The position numbers and the translations under genes were made by a program. The notes beneath the pieces are model-generated. The model did not search any database, had not been told where the DNA came from, and was given only the letters and a program-made list of their open reading frames with translations. A stretch of 64,000 nt of DNA from Bombyx mori (Eukaryota > Arthropoda > Insecta > Lepidoptera > Bombycidae): NCBI RefSeq assembly GCF_030269925.1, contig NC_085128.1, positions 16,370,501 through 16,434,500 of the forward strand, read 5' to 3'. Position 1 is the first letter of the stretch, and each line of letters begins with the position of its first letter. Positions 38,601 to 44,325 of this stretch are shown one piece after another.

Positions 38601-41382
38601 TCGTCGAGTAAATTAACCCTCAGCCCACTGAGTTTCTCGCTTGGCTCTTCTCAGTGGGTCGCGTTTCCGATCCGGTGGTAGATTCTGCGAAGCACGGCTC
38701 TTGCTGGGGTTCGTGTTAGCAATTTGTCGGATTTGAGCCCCGTGAGCTCACCTACTGTCGCCGTGTACCTGCCTTCGATGACTCATTTGTTTTTATCGAT
38801 AATGGCGTTGCGCCCACGCAACATGCTCACCGCCCTAGCCGGGCTATGTTTTATGACCCAAACTGCACGGACAAAATAATTCTACTATAGTTAAGGTTAC
38901 GCTGAAATAACCTCTCAAGGCTATCAGCTTAGGTAGGAAAAAATAAGGTGACGTTAATATCGTGTCGTGTTTCGTCTACAGAAAGCGTTCAGGACGGGCA
39001 CGTCGACGCGGCTGGACGACCGCGTGGCCGACATGTGCTCGCTGAAGTGCCTGCCGCTGGAGCAGCTGCTGCGGCTCGTGTACCCCGCGCTGTACCCGCT
39101 GCACGCGCTCGCCCCCCCGGCCCCCCCGCACGACGCGCCCTGCCCCCCGCGCCTGCACCTGTCCGCCGAGAGGTTCGCACGCACCACTAATACTACACAA
39201 AGTCGTTGTGGCCTAAAGGATAAGACGTTCGGTGCATTCGTATGTAGCGATGCACCGGTGTTCGAATCCCGCAGGCGGGTACCAATTTTTCTAATGAAAT
39301 ACGTACTTCAGAAATCTTTACGATTGACTTCCACGGTGAAGGAATGATAACATCGTGTAATAATAATCAAACCCGCAAAATTATAATTTACGTAATTATT
39401 AGTGTTAGGACGTCTTGTGAGTCCGCGCGGGTAGGTATCACCGCCCTGCCTATTTCTGCCGTGAAGCAGTAATGCGTTTCGGTTTAAAGGGTTGGGGCAG
39501 CCGTTGTAATTATACTGGGATCTTAGAACTTATATCTCAAGGTGGGTGGCGCATTTACGGAACGGGCTCCAGGAACCATTTATCGCGAGGTAATCGCCGC
39601 TACTCTTGGATATCACCGTAGTCCGCAAACCAATACAGCTATGTCATAGCCCCTGGGTCCATTGTCAAGTAAAATATAATGTATGTCAGTGGCGAGTTGT
39701 AGAAAGGAATTGTTGTATCAATATGAAAAAACGGTGCGCGTGCAACTTGGTGTACGTGAAAGAAGTGAAACTTCTTTTTCAATGTGTAATATTGTGGTTT
39801 TCTTCATTTTTCATCGTTCAATCAGATTGCTCTTGTAATATGGAATGCTGTGTATAAGAGATGCGACATCTTCAACATTTATATTATATATGTTTTAAAT
39901 TATAGATAGAAAAATAACTATGTTATATATTTTTTTAAATACATACTTCATTAAAATATTGGACGCTACGCGTTGCTAACGCTCGCGCTGGCCTGTAACA
40001 GGTATACTACGAGCATGCGTTCGAGTGCCACGCATTCACTCTCGCTCTGTCCCTGTCTAATATGGTAGCGTTAAACGTTTAACGCAACCTTGTTGGAAGT
40101 CGCATTAGAAGTTTCACTTCTTTATTTATTTATTTATTTAAAAAAAGTACTGCCACATCACATATATTTAACATTGAAAATAACTTAAGCTATTTAATTT
40201 ATGGCCTGATGCATGTGACAATAATGGCGTACATAACATTGGCAATTCATCGGCTCGAAGATGGAATACAATAATAATGCTACCATGTTGGAAGTCACAT
40301 TAGAAGTTTCACTTCGATAAAAAAATGCTAATTTTTCCAAATGCACGTTCCCTAGCGTTAAACGTTTAACGCTACCTTGTTGGAAGTCGCATTAGAAGTT
40401 TCACTTCGGCCGTTCCCAGGATCAACAGCAACGGCGCGTACCTGCTGGACGACGGCGAGTGCATGATCATCTACGTGTGCCACGGCGTCGCGCCCGCCTT
40501 CCTGGCCGACGCGTTCGGAGTCTCCGCGCATGCGCAGCTCGGCGACGAGGGCCGCGCCCTGCCGCGCCTCGACACCGAGCCCAGCGCGCTGCTGCACGCC
40601 TTCATAGACAAACTCAACGACGACAGACCTTACGCCTCCGAAATTTTGATATTGAAGTAATTATCACTACTAGCGCTACAATTTATTGAAATTATAAGCT
40701 TGAACATTATTATGGTTCGATTGTCAAAGACTTATAATACTTCTATTATCACAGATTTCACCAAGACTACCCTATAGAGTCTATAGACATATATTAATAA
40801 AGACAAACAATATTTAATCTATTCTCAATTTGACATAATACTATAAGCAATAAGAAAAGTTTGACAAAAAACAAATAGTATGCATGCGTGTGTGTGTCAA
40901 ATACATGATAATGTGTGTAATGTTTTTTTAATTGATTTAATGTATTTTTTATGCATAAAAAAAATAACGTTCTACATTTCTTCTCTATATAAACTAGTAA
41001 GTGTGGGAAATTTCATTATCCACCGTCCGCGCAATTTTCGTTAAAAGAGTACAAAAAATTCCGAATAATACGTGTACTTGCTTTATGTATGACCCGCTCG
41101 TACTATATATATCTATGTTTTAGTTAGGGTCTTATTTTCGACTGTTACAGTCTCTTTGTTCGACGCTAATTTTGGCGGTAAACCTATGTCGAAAAGTTTA
41201 AATTAAAAATAAGCTCTATGTGTATGTATTTAAAATACAATATAAATGTTTTTTTTTTGTAAAATTACAGAGACAATTCCCCGTCGAGACACCTGTTCTT
41301 GGAGAGGCTGGTGGACGACCGAGTCGAGTCGGCATTCTCCTACTACGAGTTTCTGCAGCACATCAAGAGCTTAGTGAAATGA
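10310..41382 (+). CDS. Sec24AB: COPII coat subunit Sec24, A/B type, complete (15 coding exons)
   Basis: Fifteen exons join in phase to 3,513 coding bases (1,170 residues plus TGA). Sec24 partners Sec23 in the COPII inner coat and selects cargo at ER exit sites. Residues 1 to about 415 are Pro/Asn/Gln/Ser/Gly-rich and probably disordered. NCSPEIFRC leads into a zinc finger with Cys509, Cys512, Cys530 and Cys533 (CRAC and WKCNLC). Next come the trunk domain (LFLFDVS, LPGDARTQIGF), the segment SREDPNARSS.KDV through ATDFYKRLALDC, the beta-sandwich and helical regions (RKIGFEAVMRVRC, FHGNFFVRSTDLL, KAFRTGTSTRLDDRV) and a gelsolin-like end closing FSYYEFLQHIKSLVK. The start is ATG 10310, giving MSNLPPNPF, with A at -3. 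Length and motif order fit the Sec24A/B class rather than C/D. Exon 1 is AT-rich at third positions while exons 5-14 are extremely GC-rich. Confidence 0.96.
12804..13006 (+). repeat. LINE family C 3' end
   Basis: Translates as WNELPSTVFPERHDMSFFKR then GLWRVLSGRQRLGS, the usual C-terminus of CR1/Jockey-like reverse transcriptase ORFs, followed by a 3' tail with CCATCAGGTGGGCCGT and an AATAAA-rich end. Confidence 0.75.
13933..14185 (-). mobile_element. Bm1-like SINE
   Basis: Reverse orientation: T-rich start, TTATTGCTTAGATGG, then CGCCACCCACCTTGAGATAT and GCTTCACGGCAGAAATAGG. The tRNA head is missing. Confidence 0.85.
14410..14570 (-). mobile_element. Old degenerate SINE copy
   Basis: Weak but ordered matches to the reverse SINE A: TTAAGTGGTTACCGGAG, CACCTTGGAGAT, CCCCACCCTTTAAAC and CACCAGTAATAACGCAA. 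Confidence 0.55.
14948..15362 (+). mobile_element. Bm1-like SINE, full length with tRNA head
   Basis: The head holds a box A-like GTGGCCTAAAGGATAAGG and box B-like GTGTTCGAATCCC, the internal RNA polymerase III promoter of tRNA-derived SINEs. Body and A-rich tail follow. Confidence 0.88.
16712..17094 (-). repeat. Repeat family B copy, long form
   Basis: Includes the distal part GACACGAGAACCCTCTC and CCGATCCTGCGGAC, also present at 38428, as well as the core CACTGAGTTTCTTGCC block and the final GCTGAAATAGTCTC. Confidence 0.75.
17727..18108 (-). repeat. Solo-LTR-like repeat, family D copy 1
   Basis: Reading the minus strand, it has a TATAAAAG box near its middle and ends TTTATCCCGAACCCCAGCG. 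It shares ACAATAGATGGCG and GGCGATAGATGGCG with copies at 19258 and 24908. Length and layout fit a solo LTR, but no internal region or primer-binding site was found. Confidence 0.6.
18228..18330 (+). CDS. Sec24AB: Sec24 exon 2
   Basis: Acceptor TTTCACAG, donor GTAAGT. Completes a Glu codon, then IFRCTLNKIPETNSLL and LPLGILIHPFKDLN. Confidence 0.93.
18331..18854. other. Sec24 intron 2, mostly SINE
   Basis: Of 524 bases, about 427 are one SINE copy. Without it the intron would be about 100 bases. Confidence 0.8.
18384..18810 (+). mobile_element. Bm1-like SINE with tRNA head
   Basis: Head with TCGTCGTGGCCTAAAGGAT and GTGTTCGAATCCC, full body, slightly damaged 3' end (GGTGGGCAGGGGGTG). It ends 44 bases before Sec24 exon 3. 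Confidence 0.87.
18855..18981 (+). CDS. Sec24AB: Sec24 exon 3 (zinc finger)
   Basis: Acceptor CTTTCCAG, donor GTGAGT. Encodes the complete Cys4 zinc finger, IVRCRACRTYINPF and KRWKCNLCYRVND, and ends in phase 1. Confidence 0.95.
19258..19645 (-). repeat. Solo-LTR-like repeat, family D copy 2
   Basis: Same order of blocks as copy 1, starting ATTGTTACGCACTGG and ending ATAGATGGCGTTAC. Its right edge passes directly into a family I head (GGAAGATCTTCCACCGAG). Confidence 0.6.
20414..20534 (+). repeat. Repeat family I fragment
   Basis: Shares GAACTTGTATATATGCAA and GTGAGATTCAGACGTCTGTC-type sequence with 34812, 42490 and 53570. Class unknown. Confidence 0.6.
20794..20981 (+). CDS. Sec24AB: Sec24 exon 4 (start of trunk)
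   Basis: Acceptor AATTGCAG, donor GTTATA. Begins LPEEFQYDP, contains SATIEFIAPGEYMLRPPQ and LFLFDVSQIA, and ends phase 0. Confidence 0.95.
21052..21141 (+). repeat. Repeat family H, left part
   Basis: Matches the start of the copy at 3822 through TTTCGCCAAGACT; the rest of the copy resumes at 23866 after the insertion. Confidence 0.75.
21154..21786. mobile_element. Pogo/Tigger-type MITE, 633 bp
   Basis: Imperfect terminal inverted repeats of about 28 bases begin CAGTCAAAATCTGTTATAAC on the left and end AATAAACGGTTTTGACTG on the right. They are flanked by TA on both sides. CAGT ends, TA targets and GTCGTTATAAGCAATGTCG repeats are typical of Tigger/pogo derivatives. There is no transposase ORF. 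Confidence 0.75.
21889..23847 (-). pseudogene. RTE-like LINE ORF, internally deleted endonuclease-RT
   Basis: 652 codons open in one frame. The N-terminal part is an apurinic-endonuclease-like domain (GDFNAKVG near residue 71, SSDHRLV further on). After about 290 residues it jumps to RT motif A (FIDYAKAFD), then GVRQGDPLSP, LRFADDIVLLAD with the catalytic Asp pair, and the C-terminal thumb with GCQSWTFNT and RRKGRPMKRW. The fingers motifs expected before motif A are absent, so the element is deleted in frame. The 5' end of the endonuclease is also missing. It therefore cannot be a working polymerase as it stands. Confidence 0.85.
23866..24170 (+). repeat. Repeat family H, right part
   Basis: Resumes the family H order after the LINE: AAAGACAAACAATATTAATC, GACAATAAACAAATAGTATG and TCCACCGTCCGCGCAATTTAC. 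Confidence 0.75.
24231..24384 (+). CDS. Sec24AB: Sec24 exon 5
   Basis: Acceptor AATTGCAG, donor GTACGT, start phase 0 and end phase 1. Encodes VVCDVLMSNLDQLPGDARTQ and a GEGLARPKEM segment of the vWA-like trunk. Confidence 0.95.
24462..24870 (+). repeat. Repeat family E copy 1
   Basis: Begins near TGGTGGGAACGCGAGGAG, contains TAATAACGGTGGCTTATTAAC and a palindromic block around CTCAGTAAATGACGACC. Related copies lie at 26985 (inverted) and 33950, all inside Sec24 introns. Class unknown. Confidence 0.7.
24908..25270 (-). repeat. Solo-LTR-like repeat, family D copy 3
   Basis: Runs from ACTCGCTGGGGTTCGG to GGCGATAGATGGCGTAACA. It ends 21 bases before Sec24 exon 6, so the branch-point region of that exon may lie in the repeat. 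Confidence 0.6.
25292..25461 (+). CDS. Sec24AB: Sec24 exon 6
   Basis: Acceptor CGTGCAG, donor GTGCGT. Encodes DIFLPSPESLLVNLGERR and an Ala/Pro-rich stretch before LGAALQAAYRLM. Nearly every third position is G or C. An LTR-like repeat ends 21 bases before the exon. Confidence 0.93.
25728..26115 (-). repeat. Repeat family B' (variant of B)
   Basis: Shares GCCGGATCTTCTCAGCGGG with family B but ends differently (AACTGGAAAGGCCTCAGGGC). Sister copies lie at 33130 and 46943. Confidence 0.7.
26119..26492 (+). mobile_element. Bm1-like SINE
   Basis: tRNA-like head with GTGTTCGAATCCC, a shortened body, and a 3' end AAGCAATAAATAATA placed 30 bases before Sec24 exon 7. Confidence 0.8.
26523..26596 (+). 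CDS. Sec24AB: Sec24 exon 7
   Basis: A 74-base exon with acceptor GTTGCAG and donor GTGAGC. Encodes APTGGRITVFQTCLPTAGPG, the conserved GG.I.VFQ trunk strand. A SINE tail ends about 30 bases upstream. Confidence 0.94.
26597..27935. other. Sec24 intron 7
   Basis: Contains inverted family E copy 2. 27350-27930 is AT-rich with nothing recognised. Confidence 0.65.
26985..27345 (-). repeat. Repeat family E copy 2 (inverted)
   Basis: Reverse of copies 1 and 3: CTCAGTAAAATGGTGG, then AATAAACCACCGTTATTA and CTCCTCGCGTTCTCACC. Confidence 0.7.
27936..28087 (+). CDS. Sec24AB: Sec24 exon 8
   Basis: Acceptor TTTGCAG, donor GTTAGT. Encodes REDPNARSSKDVNHL, ATDFYKRLALDCSG and LFLLNSQYSDLATL. Third positions are less GC-rich than in exon 7. 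Confidence 0.94.
28112..28540 (-). mobile_element. Bm1-like SINE, full length, inverted
   Basis: From a T-rich start through CGCCACCCACCTTGAG to the reverse tRNA head (CGCCTGCGGGATCGAAC, TCAAGGCCACGACGAC). Begins about 25 bases after the exon 8 donor. Confidence 0.87.
28548..28841. mobile_element. hAT-type MITE with exact 8-bp target duplication
   Basis: Element 28556-28833 (278 bp) has terminal inverted repeats CAGCGGTCGGGGAA and TTCCCCGACCGCTG. It is flanked on both sides by CTATATAG. CAG-starting ends and an 8-bp duplication define the hAT superfamily. There is no transposase. Confidence 0.9.
28842..28946 (-). mobile_element. Bm1-like SINE fragment
   Basis: Central part only (ACGGCTGCCCCGCCC, GCTTCACGGCAGAAGTAGG). 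It lies next to the hAT MITE and ends 33 bases before Sec24 exon 9. Confidence 0.75.
28980..29133 (+). CDS. Sec24AB: Sec24 exon 9
   Basis: Acceptor TGTGGCAG, donor GTGAGC. Encodes SGMSKFSGGSVYHVPLY and RYLTRKIGFEAVMRVRC. Confidence 0.94.
29191..29301 (+). repeat. LINE family C 3' tail
   Basis: GGCAGTGGCTTGGCTCC, GCATTGCTGAAGTCCATGG and the CCATCAGGTGGGCCGTGTGC tail, ending AATAAAAAATAAT. Confidence 0.75.
29559..30324 (+). repeat. Large inverted repeat, left arm
   Basis: AT-rich 766-bp arm from TTTTGATGGG to CACTTAAACCC; its reverse complement occurs at 31340-32103. It has no ORF of note and no recognised element family. Confidence 0.85.
30893..31318 (-). repeat. Two family B fragments in the inverted-repeat loop
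   Basis: Short piece 30893-30957 (CCGTTGCTTGCGTCGAAGG) and longer piece 31165-31318 (CACTGAGTTTCTCACCGG through ATTCTGCGAAGCACTGC). Confidence 0.65.
31340..32103 (-). repeat. Large inverted repeat, right arm
   Basis: 764 bp, reverse of the left arm in unbroken order, differing by scattered substitutions and poly-A/T length changes. The 1,015-bp loop between the arms contains family B fragments. Confidence 0.85.
32131..32169. repeat. Perfect 16-bp GC-rich hairpin
   Basis: Arms GCTAGGCGGGTCTGGG and CCCAGACCCGCCTAGC with a 7-base loop, 28 bases outside the right arm of the large inverted repeat. Function unknown. Confidence 0.85.
32620..32836 (-). mobile_element. Internally deleted mariner remnant
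   Basis: Has the same end (CCTAGTCTTGCCATAAATAC) as the mariner at 35477, then jumps to its middle coding part (TTGCACTCTGTCGACTAATT) and stops. Only one terminal repeat remains. Confidence 0.8.
33130..33445 (-). repeat. Repeat family B' copy
   Basis: GCCGGATCTTCTCAGCGGG and ACTGGAAAGGCCTCCGGGCC as in the copy at 25728; A-rich end. Confidence 0.7.
33651..33826 (+). CDS. Sec24AB: Sec24 exon 10
   Basis: Acceptor GTTTTCAG, donor GTACGC. Encodes GISIHTFHGNFFVRSTDLL and QVCFQAALLYTSSKG. Confidence 0.95.
33950..34320 (+). repeat. Repeat family E copy 3
   Basis: Same order as copy 1, including TTTGGCGGGAACGCGAGG and TAATAACGGTGGTTTATTAA. Confidence 0.7.
34540..34770 (+). mobile_element. RTE-like LINE 3' end, (GAT)n tail
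   Basis: In frame it reads MAGHIYRASDVRWG and GTRSVGRPPTSWTDDLVRT, near-identical to the C-terminus of the copy at 57249 until a small indel. It ends in GATGAAGATGATGA. Confidence 0.8.
34812..34985 (-). repeat. Repeat family I copy
   Basis: Reverse orientation, with TTTGACAGATGCCTGAATCT and a short stem made by CCGAGCAAATATC and GCCCGCTCGG. Confidence 0.6.
35059..35169 (+). CDS. Sec24AB: Sec24 exon 11
   Basis: Acceptor GTTTCCAG, donor GTTAGT. Encodes GERRIRVHTLALPLAS and a helix ending GLVSKM, in phase 1. Confidence 0.94.
35477..36787 (-). mobile_element. Mariner-family transposon, DD37D (mori/maT type), about 1.3 kb
   Basis: Terminal inverted repeats of about 26 bases, imperfect (CCTAGTCTTGTCGTAGATAC and the reverse of CATAAATACTG..), flanked by TA on both sides. 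The transposase is coded on the minus strand. The second and third catalytic aspartates (in RQDSAPGH and NPLDYDLW) are separated by 37 residues, the DD37D signature of the silkworm mori/maT mariners. Confidence 0.9.
35602..36698 (-). pseudogene. Mariner transposase pseudogene
   Basis: Three overlapping blocks. 36698-36366 is the HTH DNA-binding part (ALHKVGMEPNAIFKTLHTLG, RSGRPRSVR). 36369-36106 holds TDEIFFTIEQHF with the first catalytic Asp. 35602-36096 holds the second and third Asp. A frameshift lies near 36370-36400 and an in-frame TGA at about 36106-36108. Both make the protein inactive as written. Confidence 0.88.
36945..37123 (+). CDS. Sec24AB: Sec24 exon 12
   Basis: Acceptor TTCCCCAG, donor GTACCA. 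Encodes AVDRCVSASLAEAREAL, an Ala/Pro-rich loop and LPLYLLALLKR. Extremely GC-rich. Confidence 0.93.
37172..37316 (+). repeat. LINE family G 3' tail
   Basis: Second copy of the tail at 1867: GAAGACATGGATGGAGTGTG through GCCGACCCCACCTAGTGGG. Confidence 0.65.
37335..37446 (-). mobile_element. 112-bp RTE LINE insertion with 11-bp duplication
   Basis: Starts as (CAT)n, continues AGCCTTTATCTGCCCACTGC and is flanked by CTTATGTACTT at 37324-37334 and 37447-37457. Severely 5'-truncated copy of the family at 57249. Confidence 0.9.
37808..37972 (+). repeat. LINE family C 3' end
   Basis: GAGCGCTATGACCGTGTCC, AAACGAGGCTTGTGGAGAG and the CATCAGCTGGGCCGTATGC tail with a poly-A end; internal deletion after GGCAGCAG. 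Confidence 0.75.
38428..38943 (-). repeat. Repeat family B copy, longest
   Basis: Extends from CACGAGAACCCTCTC to GCTTAGGTAGGAAAAAA, about 515 bp with an extra segment near 38755-38880. Ends about 38 bases before Sec24 exon 13. Confidence 0.75.
38982..39172 (+). CDS. Sec24AB: Sec24 exon 13
   Basis: Acceptor GTCTACAG, donor GTTCGC. Encodes KAFRTGTSTRLDDRVADM, then a Pro/Ala-rich linker replacing the usual longer loop, and LSAER. Confidence 0.93.
39200..39595 (+). mobile_element. Bm1-like SINE with tRNA head, 3' end damaged
   Basis: Head GTGGCCTAAAGGATAAGAC and GTGTTCGAATCCC, body intact to GCATTTACGGAACGGG, then diverges. Starts 28 bases after the exon 13 donor. Confidence 0.85.
39762..40407. 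repeat. Element with palindromic GAAGTGAAACTTC ends, copy 1
   Basis: Left GTGAAAGAAGTGAAACTTC; right TTAGAAGTTTCACTTC, the latter repeated with GTTGGAAGTCGCATTAG at 40093, 40290 and 40380. GTTAAACGTTTAACG occurs twice nearby. An inverted relative lies at 43053. Confidence 0.6.
40420..40656 (+). CDS. Sec24AB: Sec24 exon 14 (gelsolin-like domain)
   Basis: Acceptor GTTCCCAG, donor GTAATT. Encodes INSNGAYLLDDGECMIIYV and ends ASEILILK. A repeat terminus stops only 12 bases upstream of the exon. Confidence 0.94.
40657..41270. other. Sec24 intron 14
   Basis: Almost entirely a family H copy (40662-41125). Confidence 0.7.
40662..41125 (+). repeat. Repeat family H copy
   Basis: ATTATGGTTCGATTGTCAAAG, AAACAAATAGTATGCATGCG and CCACCGTCCGCGCAATTTTC in the same order as 3822. 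Confidence 0.7.
41271..41382 (+). CDS. Sec24AB: Sec24 exon 15 (C-terminus)
   Basis: Acceptor AATTACAG; encodes LFLERLVDDRVESAFSYYEF and ends in TGA. GC content drops again compared with exon 14. Confidence 0.95.
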
Positions 41383-41753
41383 TTGTCGTGTGACTATCGA
41401 GTGACTTTTCAGCTCGATTTGAAACTGCATTAGTGTCGTAACGTGCTGTGAAGCGTTTGTAAATGACTGAATGTGACACTGCCCTAATGTAAGCGAGTTT
41501 CGATGAGAACTGGCACGTATCGATTTTTCGATATCGATAAATATAACATCGATTTTTCTATTTGTAGAGGCTAAATATGTTTTGTTTGTTACGAAAATAT
41601 ATTTCTAAATGTCTCTATCTCTCACTCTCTCTAAATTAGTGTAAGTTATAACAATGTGGCTTACAAACCTTAGTCTTCCGCGACGACGAGAATAGTGATG
41701 TGATTGAATCGTCGATATAAAATTGAATGAGATTTTTACTGAAAATGTTTTCT

Positions 41754-41759
41754 AATAAA
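41754..41759 (+). promoter_or_regulatory. Poly(A) signal AATAAA for Sec24
   Basis: AATAAA lies 372 bases after the Sec24 stop, followed by a T/G-rich stretch with TGCTTTATTGTTT. Confidence 0.6.
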
Positions 41760-42489
41760 ATCTGTGGCTTTTAAGACTCAAAAAGTGCTTTATTGTTTCG
41801 GTTTCTTGATGTAACTGCACTAGGCGATCGTTGCCGATGCATTGTCGCTGTCAGTAACAAGGACAACGGTAAGACCATCGAAAAAAAGTTTTCAATCGAA
41901 ACTCGTGTCACTCAAAGCTGAAAGCACAAACAAGTACGAATAGTTCGATTAAAATTTGTATCGAACATTGTGTGTGCATTCAAAATTGAGCTTAATGTAT
42001 ATTGACAATAGAGTTCGAATAAATGTGTTGGAAATAGATTTTATGCTCGATACATGGAACTTTTGGATTAGTTTTTTTTTGTCGTAACTAATTACAAAAC
42101 AACTCACGGAACTAAGCAGTCATTTTTGTCACTTCATACAAAAACTTGCCCATGAAATATGTCTGATTAAAGCCGCTAAACAAGTTCTATACCAAAGCTT
42201 GCTTTGCGGTAATGGGGTGTACAGGGAAAAAACATAGTATCAAAAAAAAACGTATAAAAAAAATAGAACACTAATATATGTCGCGCATTACGAAACAAAA
42301 AAAAGTTTGACAAACACTGAAAAAAAAACAGGTTCTTATCTTTGCCACTTTTAGAGATAGGCAGAAATATCCATCCATGTATGGCCTACACCAGTTACGC
42401 TGTAATACAATCCAACTGGTTGCATTTGAGCGCCGCGATTTCAATTTTCTATTTCTTTCTAATTCGTTACTAATTTGATCGTTTCTAAC

Positions 42490-42590
42490 TGTGGCGGTAC
42501 TCATCATAGAACACAAGATATTTGACACATGTCTGAATCTCGCTGACGACATTTCCAAGATAAGTTTGCATATATGCAAGTTCTGTCGGT
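42490..42590 (-). repeat. Repeat family I fragment
   Basis: GATATTTGACACATGTCTG and AAGTTTGCATATATGCAAG match the other family I copies. Confidence 0.6.
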
Positions 42591-43052
42591 CATAATTGCG
42601 TTAAGAAATTCCGTTTCACAGATCAAGCTGAAAATAACGCGTTAAGAACGCCCTCATCTTCTTACACTCGAAGACTCTTGATCTCAATCTGAAAACCTGA
42701 TAGAGAGCTTTATTAAGGGCAATTTGTTGAATGCTATTTGAAAACAGTGGCTTTGAAAACAGTGGCGAATCGAGTGTCGCTGACATTGCCAATGTCCATA
42801 AGCAACATGTCCATAAGGCCCTTTAATATCAATAAAGGGCTTCTTACTTATGTTTGGGCATTCAAATAACTGTGCTATAATATGATATGGACTATATATA
42901 AAAAAGTACAATTTTACAGTCCTAATATTAAATATATCATCCATGTTGATTTCGGTTGTTGAATTAGTTGTTTGTGTTATTATTTGATTTTTGGCATTGT
43001 AGACAGACCTGATGGAGAGTTGGTGGTCGTCCCAAGCCGTAGCCTAGTTTTT

Positions 43053-43450
43053 GAAGTGAAACTTCTTTAGGCGCGTTGAGAGTAAAATTTACCTCGCGAC
43101 AGATTCGTTACGGCTAGAGAGAACTAGATAGATATTATACAATTTAGAAAGAGCGAGAGCGAAAATAAAGCGTCTCGCGAACCACTCGACCGTGGAGAGA
43201 GGGAAAGGACGAAAGCGAGCTAGGTCGTTTCTTTTATACACAGCCTTCCCTATTATAAGAGACGGCACGCAGGGACTTGGCTCTGCCCCTGGTATTGCTG
43301 AAGTCCATGGGCGACGATATCCACTCACAATCAGGTGGGCCGTGTGCTCTATGCCGGCCGTAAGAGCAATAAAAAAAGGAGAAAATTTATTTAAGGATAA
43401 AAATGAAGAAAACCACAATACTGCACACTGCAAGAGAAGTTTCACTTCTT
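43053..43450. repeat. Element with palindromic ends, copy 2, hit by LINE C
   Basis: Starts TGAAGTGAAACTTCTTTAGG and ends AGAGAAGTTTCACTTCTT. The right part is the reverse of the left part at 39762 (AATATTGTGGTTTTCTTC). A LINE C tail (43262-43378) lies within. Confidence 0.6.
43262..43378 (+). repeat. LINE family C 3' tail
   Basis: GGCTCTGCCCCTGGTATTGC to ATCAGGTGGGCCGTGTGC and AGAGCAATAAAAAAAG. Confidence 0.75.
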
Positions 43451-43610
43451 TTGTACGCGCACCGTTTTTTTATTTATTCAGAGGAGCTTTCATGGTATAC
43501 CATTATGGGGCTCGTGGAGCAAAGCTCAGTATCGACCGCTTTTAGCTATCCGTTAGGTCGGTGGATAGTTGGCAGACGGTGATGGCTCCCGAATAGTAAG
43601 CGACAAATAT

Positions 43611-43718
43611 GAAGTCATAGTGAGCTAAAGGATAAGACGTCCGGTGCATTCGTATCGACCGATGCACAGGTGTTAGAATCCCGCAGACCGATACCGATTC
43701 TTCTAATCAAATACATAA
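43611..43718 (+). mobile_element. SINE tRNA-head fragment
   Basis: AAAGGATAAGACGTCCGGTG and a mutated box B (GTGTTAGAATCCC); no body follows. Confidence 0.7.
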
Positions 43719-43989
43719 TATAATGATATGGAATATTCTAGAATGATTGAACAATAATAAAAGATTTAAGTTTTCTGTAAAATACAAAAAAAATAAGATA
43801 TAAAGTCTTTATATAATCTCCTTTTTAAAATCTTACTTTAAACAGTTTTATTGAATTATGTAAAACAGAAGTTTTCTTTTTTTTCTGATTGACTGATATG
43901 TCAGTCAATCTGTCGTAAGGAAAATCTTTTTTTTAAACTAAAGAGCTTTAGAGGTTTTAAATACTTAAGGTTTTTCTTTATATACATAC

Positions 43990-44325
43990 TTGACAAAATT
44001 GTTCACGATTGATTTCTACGGTGAATGAATAACATCGTGTAATAAAAATTAAACTGGTGGCAGGACATCTTCTGAGTCTGCAAGGGTAGGTGCCACCACC
44101 TCGCCTATTTCTGCCGTGAAGCAGTAATGCGTTTCGGTTTGAAGGGTGGGGCAGCCGTTGTACTGTTAAAAGTGAGACCTTACAACTCATGTCTCAAGGT
44201 GGGTGGCGGCATTTACGTTGTAGATAACTGGTGGTAGTGTATCATGTTTCTATTTCTGCCGTGAAGCAGTATGCGTTTCGGTTTTGGCGCGTGAGGCAGC
44301 CGTTGTACTGTTTCAATTTCAAATT
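43990..44325 (+). mobile_element. Bm1-like SINE with partial internal duplication
   Basis: Body from GTTCACGATTGATTTC to GGCATTTACGTTGTAGAT, then a second middle block (TTTCTGCCGTGAAGCAG) from about 44225. Confidence 0.75.

Larger units (their letters stand above)
37124..38981. other. Sec24 intron 12
   Basis: LINE G tail, a very short RTE insertion, a LINE C tail and a long family B copy; 37460-37800 and 37980-38420 are unremarkable AT-rich DNA. Confidence 0.7.
39173..40419. other. Sec24 intron 13
   Basis: A SINE (39200-39595) and a palindrome-ended element (39762-40407) cover most of it. Confidence 0.75.

Noticed and set aside
38948..39200. Overlapping ORFs on both strands around Sec24 exon 13
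   Set aside because: Frame shadows caused by very high GC; only the frame that joins in phase with exons 12 and 14 is real.
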